Origin: Panicum virgatum
Taxonomy: Eukaryota > Streptophyta > Magnoliopsida > Poales > Poaceae
DNA: 64,000 nucleotides
Direction of reading: 5' to 3'
Assembly (NCBI RefSeq): GCF_016808335.1
Contig: NC_053146.1
Coordinates: forward strand, 7,479,015 to 7,543,014
The number at the start of each line of letters is the position of its first letter. Position 1 is the stretch's first letter. The notes under the pieces were generated by a model, which saw only the letters and a list, made by a program, of their open reading frames with translations, was not told the origin of the DNA and did not search any database. Below are positions 43,005 to 54,899 of this stretch, one piece after another. The translations under genes and the position numbers were made by a program.

Positions 43005-45672
43005 CTTGCCGCCGCCGACGGTGCCTCTCCTTTTCCGCGACGAAACTTCACGGCCGTCAATGTATATCAGAATTGTCTGTCTCCAGTAAATATATGACCA
43101 TGGGTATACAAAATACAGTCACACAAGGATACGGTAGATGATTTTGAACTAATTATAAATTTGGTAGCATATGGAGTTTGACATGGATCCATTCTTTTTT
43201 TTTAGTGCTGGTTGAAGAGAAAATAACAGAAAACGTAGCACATGTAAATTCCTGATGCACTACAACCAGCTTTCCTTGCAAAATCTATTTATCGCATCGC
43301 AGAAGCACGGCGCCCGTCCCCATTCATCTTCTAGCACCAGCTAGCGAGCTATGGGAGGGGGAGGGGGAGGCCAGGGATATGTGGTAGGTGGGCGGAACGG
43401 CCGGCAGCCGGGGTGGTGGAGGGAGACGGCGGAGCTTTAAGGTTCGGATTGCCGGGGGTGAGGGCGGCTCCATGCCTCCGGCTATAGGAGACAAGGGGAC
43501 CGGGGGTGGCGACAGCCCGACGGTGGTGGCAGTTCAGCCGGCGAGGGCGAGGCGGCGCGGGAGCGCTGTCAGCCGGGCAGGGTGGGACCTTCGGTTGGCT
43601 GTGGCCGGCGTCGGGGGTTGTGGATGGGCGGCGCGCGGTGGTAGTGGTTAGCGGTGTTGGAGGCGCCAGAGCTGGGGGAGGCCAGGGAAGATGGGGCACA
43701 CGGCCGGGAAGCTTCTGCGATGGCCTCGAGCAATTTCGCTCGCGCTAAGAAAATCGGTCTGTTCTCTTGAGGTTTCACATCGAGAACTAAGTAGTAGTAT
43801 GATCAGCATGTGCAATCTACACTTGGGAAAAAGATTATATAAATCATATTCTTAAATTAAATTTTGATTGCACCATTATATTTGCCGTGATGAGATCTTT
43901 AAAATAAGATCACATCTTAGTATAATTGGATGGTTTTTAATTGAAAGAGTTTGATGGTGAAGCTGGAACAGTTTCATCACAACTGCAACAATAAAATATT
44001 CCATATGGAAAAAAAAATCCTGAATAGAAATAAAAGCATTACATAAAAAATAGAAAATCATCTGAGAACAAAGCAAAATGTTTTGAGAAAAGAATTGTTC
44101 TGAACAGATGACCTGGACCAATGGTGAAAACATAAATCAATTTGGACAATCACCTTTTGAACTCCTAGTTTTTGGGTTAGAATCTTATTTTGCACGGAAA
44201 TCAATTCAACGTTACATACTAGATGCTGTAGCATCGGGCATGTTCAACAATTGTTCATTGGAAATCAAGAATGTCATGTCGAAATGATCTACAATATAGT
44301 CAAACGTGATTGGAGATACCTTGGTTTAAGACTCCTAAAGTGGTATAGAATCTCCAAGTAAATACAGATTATTAGAAACACGCCCTATTGTAGGACTATT
44401 TCAACAGCAATGTAGGACTCTTAATGTTGAAATTGGTTGAGGCTCTCTCCACAAATATTGTAGGACTATTTCAACAGCAATGTAGGACTATGATCGGTGC
44501 CTCTTGAGGGCAGTCGTTGCCCCTGCGCCAAACACGCCCTATTAACAAAAAAATAGCCCGGCACTTATTATGTCCCGTGAAAATGCAAATAGCCAGTACC
44601 AACACAACACTAGACAAAACTCGTAGACCTTTACCACTATATCTGTGCTAGACTGCTAGTATAGCTGACTGTAAAGCAGATGGAAAAGGAGTGGTTGCGC
44701 CGGCAACAAAGTAGACGATGACTTTATTTGCTGACGCATCTGGACCTCGACACCTCGTGACGCTGCCAGTCGTCCATGGAACGGGCCAACCGGCCAAAAT
44801 GGGCACGATGAGAACAAAGCAAGAGGTCACGTAGCCTTTTTGTTACTGACATCATCAGCTGTACATTTCCGTCAGGAAAACGGGGAAAGAGCTCCACTTT
44901 GCCTCTCCTACTCTGTGCGGCCATGATTCCATGAAATCCCTGTTGGGCACGCATGCCGCGGACAGATAGGACATGCAAAGATAGGCCAGTGCAACTTTGC
45001 CGTAACACTGTTGGAGCACAGGCCGCCACGAAAATTCGTTGGTACTGTTGGAGCACCATAGATGTGAGATTTTTTTTTCGGAAAACGTGCGTGCTAGAAT
45101 TCTAGCGTGATCCAAACAAAACCACTGTTGGAGCACAGGCCGCCACGAAAATTCGTTGGTACTGGTACACCAGTCTAAAGATATGTATATGTTCATATCC
45201 TATTCACATGTATTTCAATTGTATTTGATTTTTCCTTCAAACATGCAAGATACGGTACCAGATGAACTAACATAAAAGTTGCAGATGAATGAAACAAAAA
45301 TGACTAAAATCGAATCATAACCACATACTAATGATGTTCATCAGATCCAAGTACCACGAGCCACTCGTCTGTACCAATGCTCTTCGATGTTGAACCAAGT
45401 ATACTCTAACTATATACATTTGATCTTAAATTTTTAATAGCCTCTGCAATTTGTGCACCTTGCGTTCTAAGAAATATACCAAGGAGACCATTGATGCACA
45501 AACAATGGTGATCCCGTTCACCCACATGGCCACTGGATCTACTTGGAAGAAAAAAAAAGTTGACTGATGCAAATGCTGAAATCCTGTACAAAGGCTTAAA
45601 GACCACAGCAGTGTAACACATCCCAACATCGAAACTTTGATTTGTCTAACTTTTAGCATGTTTTTAAAAAGA
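43005..45672. other. Intergenic region with short repeats
   Basis: No supported gene. A GC-rich block (43340-43740) has long open frames on both strands but no domain. A 33-bp direct repeat starting ATTGTAGGACTATT occurs at 44387-44419 and 44457-44489. A 42-bp perfect direct repeat starting CACTGTTGGAGCAC lies at 45006-45047 and 45123-45164. Between the latter is a stretch (GTGAGAT...CGGAAAACGTGC) also found inside the MITE at 55919-56251. Confidence 0.6.
45006..45164. repeat. 42-bp direct repeat flanking a MITE-end fragment
   Basis: The two copies (45006-45047, 45123-45164) are identical. The 75 bases between them include CGGAAAACGTGCGTGCTAGAATTC and CCAAACAAA, resembling the right end of the MITE at 55919-56251. 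Confidence 0.7.
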
Positions 45673-45674
45673 TA

Positions 45675-45905
45675 CTCCTTCCGTATCAAAATAGACGAGA
45701 CCGTTGATTTTTTATTATAATTTTGACCACTCGTTTTATTCAAAAAATTATGCAAAAACACGAAAACATGAATCATGATTAAAATATTTTATATGATGAG
45801 ATGAGTTATACACAAGATTTTTAAAAATTATCAATTTTTAATAAAACGAAAGGTTAATCTCGGGATCAAAAGTCAACGGTATCATCTATTTTGATACGAA
45901 GGGAG
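45675..45905. mobile_element. Stowaway-type MITE
   Basis: The 231-bp element has termini CTCCTTCCGTATCAAAATAGA-like and the complementary TCTATTTTGATACGAAGGGAG-like, with TA on both sides (45673-45674 and 45906-45907). It lies about 200 bases beyond the stop codon of the AAA-ATPase gene at 46111. Confidence 0.88.
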
Positions 45906-46110
45906 TACACATATAAAAGGGAAGATATACATATATAAAGATACAATAAACAAAATTCAGGTGTTAACCTCGTGCGCACAGCGTTCCTAATTGCGAACCT
46001 AAGGTAAATACAGTACCAAAAGGATCGAGAGTCAGGAGGACGTAAGAAACTCTGGAGCCGGATTATTGGTAAATTCTCACACATCCCCGGATTTTCTACG
46101 CGTCCTCTTC

Positions 46111-47769
46111 TTACCGTGCGTTGCCACGGGACAGTTCCGAGGCGTTCGCCTCCGCCGCCGCCTTGGCCGCCTCTGCTTCCTCCGCCGCCGCCTTGGTCTC
46201 TGCCGCCGCCTTCTCCTTCTCCTCCGCTCTCTTCTTCAGCTCGTCGACCAACATCTCGAGGCACGGGGAAGGCTCGCCGGCGCCGACGCGGCTGGCCGTC
46301 ATGAGGCACTCGGCGACGTCGGCCGGCGTGAGCTCCGCCTCCCGGAGCACCTCCTCGACGGAGCTGAACAGCTCGTGGTCGTCGACGCCGAGGTAGTTCT
46401 TGGCCAGGGTCTGGAACGCCTCGAAGCCGCAGTAGGACATCTCGATGTGCATGTCCATCCTGCCGCGCCGGATCAGCGCCGGGTCGAGCTTGTCGACGTG
46501 GTTGGTGGTGAACACGACGATCCGCTCGCCGCCGCACGCCGACCACAGCCCGTCGATGAAGTTGAGCAGGCCGGACAGGGTCACCGTGTTGCGGGGCCGG
46601 TCGTCGGCCGCGTCGTCGGCCCTGGCGGGCGGCCCGGGGCGCCGCCGCTGCTTGGCGCGGTCGCCGGTGAGGTCGAGGGAGCAGTCGATGTCCTCGATGA
46701 CGATGATGGACTTGCTGGTGGTCTCGATCAGGAGCCTGCGGAGGTCGGTGTTGGTGTTCACCACGGTGAGCTCGACGTCGTAGATGTCGTAGTCGAGGTA
46801 GTTGGCCATGGCGGCGACCATGGTGGACTTGCCGGTGCCCGGCGGGCCGTAGAGGAGGTACCCGCGCTTCCACGGCTTGCCGGTGCGCCGGTAGAAGTCC
46901 CTGTTCTTCCGGAACGCGTCGAGGTCGTCCATGATCTCCTTCTTCTTGGCCCGCTCCATGGCCAGCGTGTCGAACGTCGTCGGGTGATCGAAGTCGATGT
47001 AGCTCCATGACTTGTATTCGTAGCTGCTGCTCAATTGATCGAGATCAACGACGCAAAATTCAAAGGTCAAATCAACAATGAAATCAATAAGATTGATGTG
47101 GATTCGATGGATGTTCGTGAGGACGACGTACTAGGAGTCGCGTGACCTGCTGTTGGTGTAGAGTCTGCGGCGGCGGTTGCTGAAGAGGATCTCGCGGCCC
47201 CGGCGGCGGACGTGGGGCAGGTACTCGTCGACGACGAGCCTCCGGTGGCGCAGGTGGAAGGTGAGGCGCTGGAAGCGGCGGTCCCCCTGGCGCTGCCCCT
47301 GCACGTCCTTCTCCACCACGGAGGACCACCAGAGCTGGACGCCGCGGAACTCGTCGGCGACGTCCTGGCCGTCGCGCATGCTGATGACGAGGCCGTCGCC
47401 CTCCCTGGCGCCCTCGGCGCGGAGCTCGCGCGCGTCGTTCTGCCAGAACGCGCCGCTCAGGTACGCCTTGACCTCCTCGTAGGTGCTGTCGCTATCGGAG
47501 ACGGGGCCGTACCGGGAGTAGCGCACGTCGGAGCCGGGCTCCGAGACGTCGACGGTGACGTAGGGGTCGACTACGTTGAGGACCCGGCGGGCGCGGCGGC
47601 GGAGGAAGAGGTTGAAGTAGGTGTGGAACAGGCGGCGCGGCGCGTAGGTGGCCACCAGCGACACCAGCGGCGCCAGGATGAGCCACAGCGAGCCGAAGTT
47701 GGTGAACACGGAGCCCAGGTTGGAGAACGCCCACCGCTGCCACCGCACGACCTTGCCCGGCTCGGCCAT
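46111..47769 (-). CDS. BCS1-like AAA-ATPase (OM66/ASD-type family), intact
   Basis: Two exons, 47147-47769 and 46111-47023. Donor AACAGCAG/GTCACG and acceptor AGCAGCAG/CTACG give 511 residues in one frame. The start is the ATG at 47769. It has a hydrophobic segment at about residues 20-40 (LWLILAPLVSLVA), then the AAA-associated domain (VDPYVTVDV, EEVKAYLSG, LTFHLRHRRLVVDEYLPHVRRRG). Exon 2 carries Walker A GPPGTGKS (267-274), Walker B IIVIEDID (around 314-321), sensor TTNH (380-383) and arginine residues RRGR (393-396), then an alanine/glutamate-rich coiled C-terminus. The family is membrane-anchored, in the outer mitochondrial or ER membrane in the Arabidopsis members known; role and substrate here are unknown. 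It is the only copy of four in this window without a lesion. Confidence 0.92.
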
Positions 47770-47821
47770 GGCGGCTCCGGCTGGCCGCGACGCTGCCGCC
47801 TGCCGATGCGAGCAGAGGTGA

Positions 47822-47829
47822 TTTTTATA
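47822..47829 (-). promoter_or_regulatory. TATA box of the AAA-ATPase gene
   Basis: The minus strand reads CTTATAAAAATCAC about 53 bases before the ATG at 47769. A start near 47795 would give a very short leader. Confidence 0.6.
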
Positions 47830-48859
47830 AGTAGGAGAAGAAGAAAATGGTAGCGCGAGCGAGCAAATTAAAGTACTCGGTCCAGCACGATGCCACCACG
47901 TCCTACTATTCTTTATCACACACCTCTCAAGGTCCTTGTCAGCGTCTAATCTCAATCAGGACCGTCATAATAGCATATAATTCGGAGATTTTTATTATTA
48001 GTCTATGATCTTAAGCATAAAAATTATAAAACGTGGATTTTTTTTTTGAGGGCAGTGGCGGATCTAGCGGTGGGGCGGGAGTAGGTCTGCTAGTGACCTG
48101 GGTGGAAATGGGTATTTTGAGTTGGGTTATCAGATGGTGTTTGTTTGAGCGGATGGAAATGGGTTTCAGAAGCTAGCGGGTTGGGTTCCTGTAAGTATGG
48201 GTTATTATGGGTTGGATTATTTATCTATTGATCTCGTCGTGGTGGGTTCCCAACATCACTTTACTCTCACGAGTAGGGATTGGGAGCACATGATAGCTTT
48301 AGGCAGCGGCCAGAAGTCCTTTAGGTGGGGTCAATTTATCCTGCGGGGTAGGTTGGGTTGGATTCTAGAAGATGCGGAGTGGAGTGGGGTGGGGCGGGTT
48401 GAGGAGATGAAATCAGGTGCTATGGGTGTGGGGTGGATACGGAGTGGGTTTCCACCCATTAGCAGGGTGAGGCGGGAGGGGCTCGAGCCCCCCTACCGCC
48501 GTGATTACCATAGAGCCCCTTCCTAAGCCTCCTACAAATTTAAGGAGGAAGAAGAAGAAGCAGCCTCGCCTGCTACTATTTGAGGGCATAGAAATGTAGA
48601 TTCTATGTACTAACTAGAATCATAGATTAGGTCTCTTAGTTTTGAACTTTTGATTGTAAGTTTCATAAGCAATTTTGCTGATTTGACAGTGTTATTATGA
48701 GGAGATGAGGGGAGTTTTTTGAGATAAGAAGGGAATTTCATCCTTATAGAACTCAACCGGCACAGTACCAAGTTTTCAGTTATACTAAGAGTTTTCAAGA
48801 ACCACAGTCTCTCAGAGTTTTGAAGAACCGAATTCTCTTGCTAAGATGGAGATGACTTA
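47830..48859. other. Upstream region with a possible degenerate transposon
   Basis: From about 48050 the sequence runs AGTGGCGGATCTAGCGGTGGGGCGGGAG and ends near 48,500 with GGGGCTCGAGCCCCCCTACCGCCG. It also contains GGGTTGGATT-rich stretches. This resembles the ends of common grass transposons, but the borders and the superfamily could not be fixed. No gene. Confidence 0.35.
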
Positions 48860-49763
48860 GGGCAGCTCCAGTGTATAGTCATCTAAAATGTACCAAGGGA
48901 GACACATCAGCTTTCAATTTTATAGCTCAAAATGGTCCAACGTGTAGCACCACCAGACACCTTATGTGGGGCCTGCGCCGCAGCTTTCCCCTTTCTTCCT
49001 CCTCCCCGGTTCCTCCGCATCTCATCTCTTCCCCTCCCCTGCTTCAGCTGCGCCGGCGGCAGCGCTGCAGGCCGCGGCCGCCTCGTCGCGCTTGGGGGGG
49101 ATCCAGCTCAGCTCGAAGCCGAGTGCGCGGACCAACACGCAGGAGGCTGCCAGGCGCGGGCCGCGTGGCGCGGGACCGGCCCGGCGCGCAGGCGCGACGC
49201 GAGCCGGAGGCTGCGCGCTGGCGAGCCCAGGACCGGCGGGGCGGCTCGCTTTGGGGCGAAGCAGGCGCACGCTTGGGTCCGGCGGTGGGCAGCACAGGAG
49301 GCACGAGGAGGAGCAGGGGAGCAAGCCCAGGCTGCGCGCGGGACAGGACGTGGATGGGGTCGTGCGCGGGAGGCGCGCGGTGCGCCTGCTCTGAGCAGGC
49401 TTGGCGCAGGAGCAGAGGAGGAGCGTCGCGAGCTCGGGAAGGAAGCTATGGGCCGGCGGCGGCTCATCGACAGTGGTGCGCAGGACACAGGCATGTCCAG
49501 CACCGACGATGCCGCGGCCTTTGGAACAGCCGGCGGGGGCGGCCTGTGGGCCGGTGGGGAGGCGGCGGGCGGGCAGCGCTCAAGGCCGGCGGGGAGGCAG
49601 CGCCGCAGCGGAGGTCATCGGGGATGGTAGGGGGCACACGGGGCTTTCTCTCTCCTCTTGCACCGGGAATTGCCAAGCTAGCACCCTTGCTCCAACATAT
49701 TGCACCCACTTTGCTTCTTTCTCTCTTCTTGGCCTCTCCTTAGTCACAACGCTGGAGCTGCCC
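48860..49763. mobile_element. PIF/Harbinger-type non-autonomous element with GC-rich core
   Basis: The 904-bp element has an inverted repeat GGGCAGCTCCAGTGT and ACGCTGGAGCTGCCC and is flanked by TTA on both sides (48857-48859 and 49764-49766), as for PIF/Harbinger. The inner 600 bases are very GC-rich with overlapping open frames in several phases, none with a recognisable domain. No transposase is visible. Confidence 0.75.
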
Positions 49764-50185
49764 TTAGCACTTGGAGTGCAGCAACTGTACCAGTCCGTCG
49801 ATCAGGGACCCGAGCCCGACCCACCGACGTACGTACTGATGTAGAAGAAGCTGTGAGGGCAAGCACTGAACAAAGCGCGAGAGAACAAAGCAACAGGCCG
49901 GTCACTTCTGATTCCTGAAGATGGTTTCTGACGCCTTCACACGTGGTCTGAACGCAGAGCAATGGCACGGCTCGGCTACCTGTCCACTCCACGGAGCCAA
50001 AAGCCCAAGGGCGTGGTTAGTTGCCGGTCGCATCTCGGTCGAGTCACCAAAGGTCCTCCATTCAAAAATGTATATCAAAGTAGGAGGGAAGCTAGAAATC
50101 TGAGCCGCGAGGGAGACGGTGAGATGAGTTAAGGAATGACACGGTGTCCATATAGCCAAAGGTGGCTTCTGACAAAGAAACAATA
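49764..50185. other. Spacer, no feature recognised
   Basis: Mixed-composition sequence between two MITEs. No supported open frame. Confidence 0.45.
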
Positions 50186-50405
50186 CTCCCTCCATTTTCA
50201 TATAACTGTCAATTTTGACTTTTACACATTTACTTTGACCAACTATAATTTAAAAATTATATAGTAAATTAAAATAAGAATAACTAATTAGATATCTTAT
50301 CAAAAATAGTTTGATGATGTCACAATGTTAAAACTACTTGCAACTGTATTTATTGGAAATTAGTGGTCAAAGCCAAAACTCAAAAGTCAAAATTGTCAGT
50401 TAAAT
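50186..50405. mobile_element. Degenerate Stowaway-type MITE
   Basis: The left end CTCCCTCCATTTTCATATAACTG is Stowaway-like and preceded by TA. Near the right end, CAAAATTGTCAGTTA mirrors the left TAACTGTCAATTTTG. The outermost GGAGGGAG on the right is lost. Confidence 0.65.
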
Positions 50406-50913
50406 AAAAACAAATATATATATATTATAATAATAATAAATAGAGATGATGGCCGGTCGCTTCACGATCCAGAGTCACAACCCCAAAAAAACCAACTCGG
50501 TCTTACGTAAAGTTGCCAGGTTTTGGAATAATCTGAATTGAACTATTGCTGTTGACGTCAACGGTCTTCGTTGGAAGCGAATACAAATAAATGGGGCCAG
50601 AAGTCTTCGTCAGGTTTCGTGAGAAAAAAGCGACAGTGTACGACGACGCAATGCAGATATTCGTTTTGGCGGCCGTCGCGATCAAACGGACCCTGTATAT
50701 AGTTAGTGCTTGGCATAGACTTTGGCATTGACGTTTGTCGTCTGCCTTGACACTCGATCGGCATCTTTATTTAAGGAACTATAGCTAGTTTCTTTTTTTT
50801 TTGCGAATCTAAAGAACTATACATAGCTAGGACAAACATTGCCACCATCAGTATAGAAATAGTGAAAAAGAACAATGTAACGCCACTCGCCAAATAGAAG
50901 AAAAAAAACGGAG

Positions 50914-51030
50914 ATGTCGATGAAGATCATTGCATTGTTGGTGATGGCTACTTTGGAGCTTTCCGATTTGGTTGGAGAATCAAGCAGCAGCTTGCGGCAG
51001 AAATTGGACGATGAAGAGTCGAAGCTCTAG
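50914..51030 (+). CDS. Possible small secreted peptide (38 residues)
   Basis: A short open frame starting at ATG 50914 (a second in-frame ATG at 50920) reads MSMKIIALLVMATLELSD followed by a polar tail with SSSSLRQK and an acidic DDEESKL end. It looks like a signal peptide plus a short hydrophilic peptide. TATA-like TGTATATAG lies at about 50693-50701 and TTATTTAAGG near 50767. I do not recognise it as a CLE, PSK, PSY or RGF peptide. The length is small enough to arise by chance, so this is tentative. Confidence 0.35.
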   Translation: MSMKIIALLVMATLELSDLVGESSSSLRQKLDDEESKL

Positions 51031-52561
51031 CTCATGGGTGGAATTATAGTTTTGTTTTGAATGGTTCAGCGATCATGTTTGAATAAGTTTCTGAAATTTG
51101 GTGGGGTGTACATGAGGTACAGAGGCATGAGTTTCGGCCAAAAACAAAACAATGAGCTTGGGGCCACTTGGAGAAAATGGCTCAAGTATGAACAGAAAAA
51201 AAGAGACATGATATAGAAAGTTGGAAAGAAAAAGTTTGAAAGCACAGTTGTTGAATTAGATGGGCACTAGGCTATCATCCTATGCTCCCGCGTGAGCTAA
51301 TTATAATTAATATAAAAATAAGTTCTAAACTAATAATTATAATTATATATATCATGTCCTCTTTCATCTATTAACTATTCTAACACATTCAATATTCATT
51401 TATCTTAAAAAACTATTCTAACACATACTCTAAATTTTAGATCTGAATCTTTTATCGATTATTTGAGCCCCAAGATGACTCTGAATGAAAAAAATTTGAA
51501 CTACAAAGTTCTAGATCTCGTTGAGATCCACAAATTTTATATAAATTTTATCTTCATTAAAGATCATATAAATCAATTATGATTTTGCAAATGAACTATC
51601 CAGACCAGAAAAATTTTGCTACAGTGCAACTACCGCCGTTTCATCTGGCTATAGCCAACTTATTTGGCGATAGTGGTATACAAATTTTTCAGTTGGATGT
51701 ATATTTTCGAAAGAATATAAAATAAAAAATTGCTGCCTCGACTGCCCTGTCGGTCTGCTCCCAGAAAGCCGAGGACAGCACTGCCTGCACACAAGGAAAT
51801 GAAATCCAAAATAAAAAGGAATCTAGAAATTCCAACAAAAATCAAGATAAAAAAGACACGAAATAAATCGGATCAAAACCCCATAGGGCAAAAAGAGGTT
51901 CCGGCCTCCATTCCTCGATGATCGACGATACAAAATCTCAAGTCCTTTTAATTTCTAACCCTAGGTGGAAAAAAGGGAAGGGGAAAGAAGTGAGGGAGAG
52001 AGGGCTTGGGATGGCTTCCCCACATATCTTTATGTTCTTGCAGAGGCTAAACGGTCCAGTTTTTATAAAAGCATCGGACTGACATGCCATCTTTACGACT
52101 TTGCTTCGTCTGGACGCAAGTTTAGCAATGGCGCCATGTGCCCTCCGCCTCCGCCATCTGGCCGAACTGGACGCACCTCCAGTTTTGAGGCCCAAACCAC
52201 CCAAACTATTTCCGCTTGGTCGCCATGTGACAACCTCGATATCAACGTGTGTCCAACCTCCACCAAGCCTCTGACGCCTCTGTCCCGCTTGACTCGATCG
52301 ACGTCGTCTTCATCCATCCATGTCATCCATGACTTCGCCCGAACTTCTCGTGGTCCCTTAGTCCAAGCCTAGTCACGTTTGTCCTTTACCGCCCTTGGTT
52401 CGTCACCGCATCCATCAACCACTACGTCGCATTCTGCACCTGCACATCATGAGCTAAGTGATATCAAATTCACATGATGTCGTCAATCACTCGTCATTTA
52501 GAGTTGACTACAATGGTTCTCAGTTTATAACCTATGTAGCATGTTCTATGAAGTCTGGGAA
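51031..52561. other. Intergenic region
   Basis: AT-rich. The stretch 51268-51430 (CTATGCTCCCGCGTGAGCTAAT onward) resembles 55246-55400, so it is a dispersed repeat of unknown class. A weak open frame on each strand near 52,000-52,370 has no domain. No supported gene. Confidence 0.45.
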
Positions 52562-52932
52562 TATATCTGGTGGAAATCACAATCTTCGTGAAAACTCATG
52601 CAAACCACGATAAAAAAGTGGTCTAAATTTATCAAAAAAATCACACATGTAGATGATATGATGATACACAATCTTGTAAAATATCTTGTCCAAACTCGAC
52701 TTCGTTTGTGAGATATAAAAATAACAAATTTCTAACAAATCATTTGGACAACTTTCTGGTTTGAAAATTGTTATTTTTATATCTTACAAACAAAGTCGAG
52801 TTTGGACAAGATATTTTACAAGATTGTGTACCATCATATTATCTACATGTGTGATTTTTTTAGTGAATTTAAACAATTTTTTTGCTGTGATTTGCATGGG
52901 TTTTTACGAAAATCGTGGTTTCCACCAGATAT
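52562..52932. repeat. Large hairpin (foldback) element
   Basis: Two arms of about 165 bases, 52562-52728 and 52766-52932, are inverted copies separated by a loop of about 37 bases. Landmarks are ATATCTGGTGG / CCACCAGATAT at the ends, then CACACATGTAGAT / ATCTACATGTGTG and TTGTAAAATATCTTGTCC / GGACAAGATATTTTACAA. The arms differ at scattered sites. There are no obvious terminal transposase motifs or target duplication. A transcript would fold into a long hairpin. Confidence 0.85.
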
Positions 52933-53267
52933 GTACGACAACCAAGTGCCTGGGATAAATTGACACAAAGTTTTGTGGAATTTGCGATGACAGCTAGCCA
53001 CTGCGGCAGACCGGCGAACCAGCGACGGCCGTGCGCCGCCGCCACGCCGGCGGCGTCTAGAAAGTCTTGAGATGCAGGCTAGGAGGACGCAGGTGTTTCC
53101 TTTCTGACGATGAAGAATCGCAATCGTTACAGAAATCGAACCTCCAATCGTCACGCTCTGACAGCGAGGGGACTTCCAATCCGTAACGGGGCACGCGCGG
53201 CGCGGCCCAGATAAATCTCGGCGCGCGAGTGTGCCGGTGCGCGCAAGAAACCTTCTCGCCATCAGCC
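52933..53267. other. Upstream region of the third AAA-ATPase gene
   Basis: Becomes GC-rich toward the start codon. No clear TATA box; AGATAAATC near 53209 is the best candidate. Confidence 0.4.
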
Positions 53268-54899
53268 ATGGCGGCTGCCTCCGCGGACCCTGGCGCGGCG
53301 TCGCGGGTGCGGCAGTGGGTGCTCTCCAACTTCGCCTCGTCGTGGTTCCTCCTGGCGCCGCTGCTCGCGGCGTACGTGAAGCGGCTGTTCCAGACCTACT
53401 TCCACCTCTTCCTCTGCCGCCACGCGCGGCGGCTGCTCGACGTCGTCGACCCCTACCTCTCCGTCGACATCTACGAGTGCCCCGCCGCCGAGCGCTTCTC
53501 CTACGTCCAGCCCGTGGCCGCGACCGACACCACCTACGAGGAGGTCAAGGCGTACCTGAGCGGGACGTGCTCCAAGGACGCGCGCGAGCTTCGCGCCGAG
53601 GGCGCCATGCCCGGCGACGGCCACGTCATCAGCATGCGCGACGGCCAGGACGTCGCCGACGAGTTCCGGGGCGCCACGCTGTGGTGGTTGTCGCTGGTGG
53701 TGGCCGAGCCGCAGGGCGGCAACGCGAGCAACGGCGGCAGCCACCACGCCGCAGGTGCCAGCGCCTCATGTTCCACAAGCGCCACCGCCGGCTCGTCATC
53801 GACGACTACCTGCCGCACGTTCGCCGGCGAGGCCGCGGCATCCTCTTCGCCAATCGCCACCGCAGGCTCTATACGAACAACAGATCAATCGAGTACGTGA
53901 CATGTCTCAAAGACTTTTTTTATCTTTTTTTTTTCTTGATTGATGATCTGCTCTGATCGGGGACTGCTCGATCTGACGATTGCTGTTCTTGATTTCCTTG
54001 CGTGCCTTAACAGTAGGTACATGAGCAAACCGTGGAGCTACGTCAACTTCGACCACCCGACCACGTTCGCGACGCTGGCCATGGAGCCGGCCAAGAAGAA
54101 GGCGATCATGGACGACCTCGACGCGTTCCGGAACAGCAGGGACTTGTACCGGCGCGCCGGCAAGCCATGGAAGCGCGGGTACCTCCTCTACGGCCCGCCG
54201 GGCACCGGCAAGTCCACCATGATCGCGGCCATGGCCAACCACCTCAACTACGACATCTACGACATCGAGCTCACCATGGTGAGGAACAACAACGACCTCC
54301 GCAAGCTCTTCATCGAGACCACCAGCAACTCCATCATCGTCATCGAGGACATCGACTGCTCCCTCGACGTCACCGGCGACCGGGCCAAGCAGCAGAAGCC
54401 GCCGCGGCCGGCGCCGAACCCTTACGACCCGTTGGGCAGTATGGGCAGCGCCGTCACGCTTTCCGGCCTGCTCAACTTCATCGACGGGCTGTGGTCGGCG
54501 TGCGGCGGCGAGCGGATCGTCGTGTTCACCACCAACCACGTCGACAAGCTCGACCCGGCGCTGATCCGGCGCGGCAGGATGGACATGCACATCGAGATGT
54601 CCTACTGCGGCTTCGAGGCGTTCAAGACCCTGGTCAAGAACTACCTGGACATTGACTCGCACCGGCTGTTTGCCTCCGTCGCGGAGCAGCTGCGGGAGGT
54701 GGACATCACGCCGGCCGACGTCGCCGAGTGCCTCACGACGGCGCTGCGCGCCGGCTACGGGGAGGACTCCGCCATGGAGTTTTTAATTGAGGAGCTGAAG
54801 AAGAAGAAGAGAGAAGAGGCCAAGGCATCGGAGGCAAACGTGTTCGAATACTCGGATGAGGTAGAAGGAGATGGACAAGAAACAGAATACTCAAGATGA
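53268..54899 (+). pseudogene. BCS1-like AAA-ATPase with a frameshift in exon 1
   Basis: Exon 1 is 53268-53892 (donor GA/GTACGTG) and exon 2 is 54014-54899 (acceptor TTAACAG/TAGG). The start MAAASADPGA is followed by a hydrophobic stretch (SSWFLLAPLLAAYV) and the AAA-associated domain (VDPYLSVDI, TYEEVKAYLSG, ADEFRGATLWW). Between about 53,735 and 53,765 the frame changes: the part after GGSHHAA continues one frame over as RLMFHKRHRRLVIDDYLPHVRRRG. Exon 2 is intact, with GPPGTGKS, IIVIEDID, TTNHVDKLDPALIRRGR and a lysine/glutamate-rich end. The lesion is a one-base deletion or two-base insertion; a sequencing error is the main alternative. If real, only a truncated, ATPase-less product would be made. 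Confidence 0.85.

Noticed and set aside
43349..43748. GC-rich open frames on both strands at 43.3-43.7 kb
   Set aside because: Low-complexity Gly/Arg or Pro content, no splice or domain support.
44387..44489. 33-bp direct repeat as LTRs of a tiny retroelement
   Set aside because: Only 37 bases separate the copies and no TG...CA ends, PBS or target duplication are present. A simple local duplication fits better.
46066..47010. 314-codon plus-strand frame opposite the AAA-ATPase gene
   Set aside because: An antisense shadow of a GC-rich AAA-ATPase exon; the same shadow appears opposite the other copies (53907-54662, 56934-58472).
48871..49743. 290-codon frame in a GC-rich block
   Set aside because: It lies wholly inside a PIF/Harbinger-type element, overlaps open frames in other phases and has only low-complexity Arg/Gly/Ala content.
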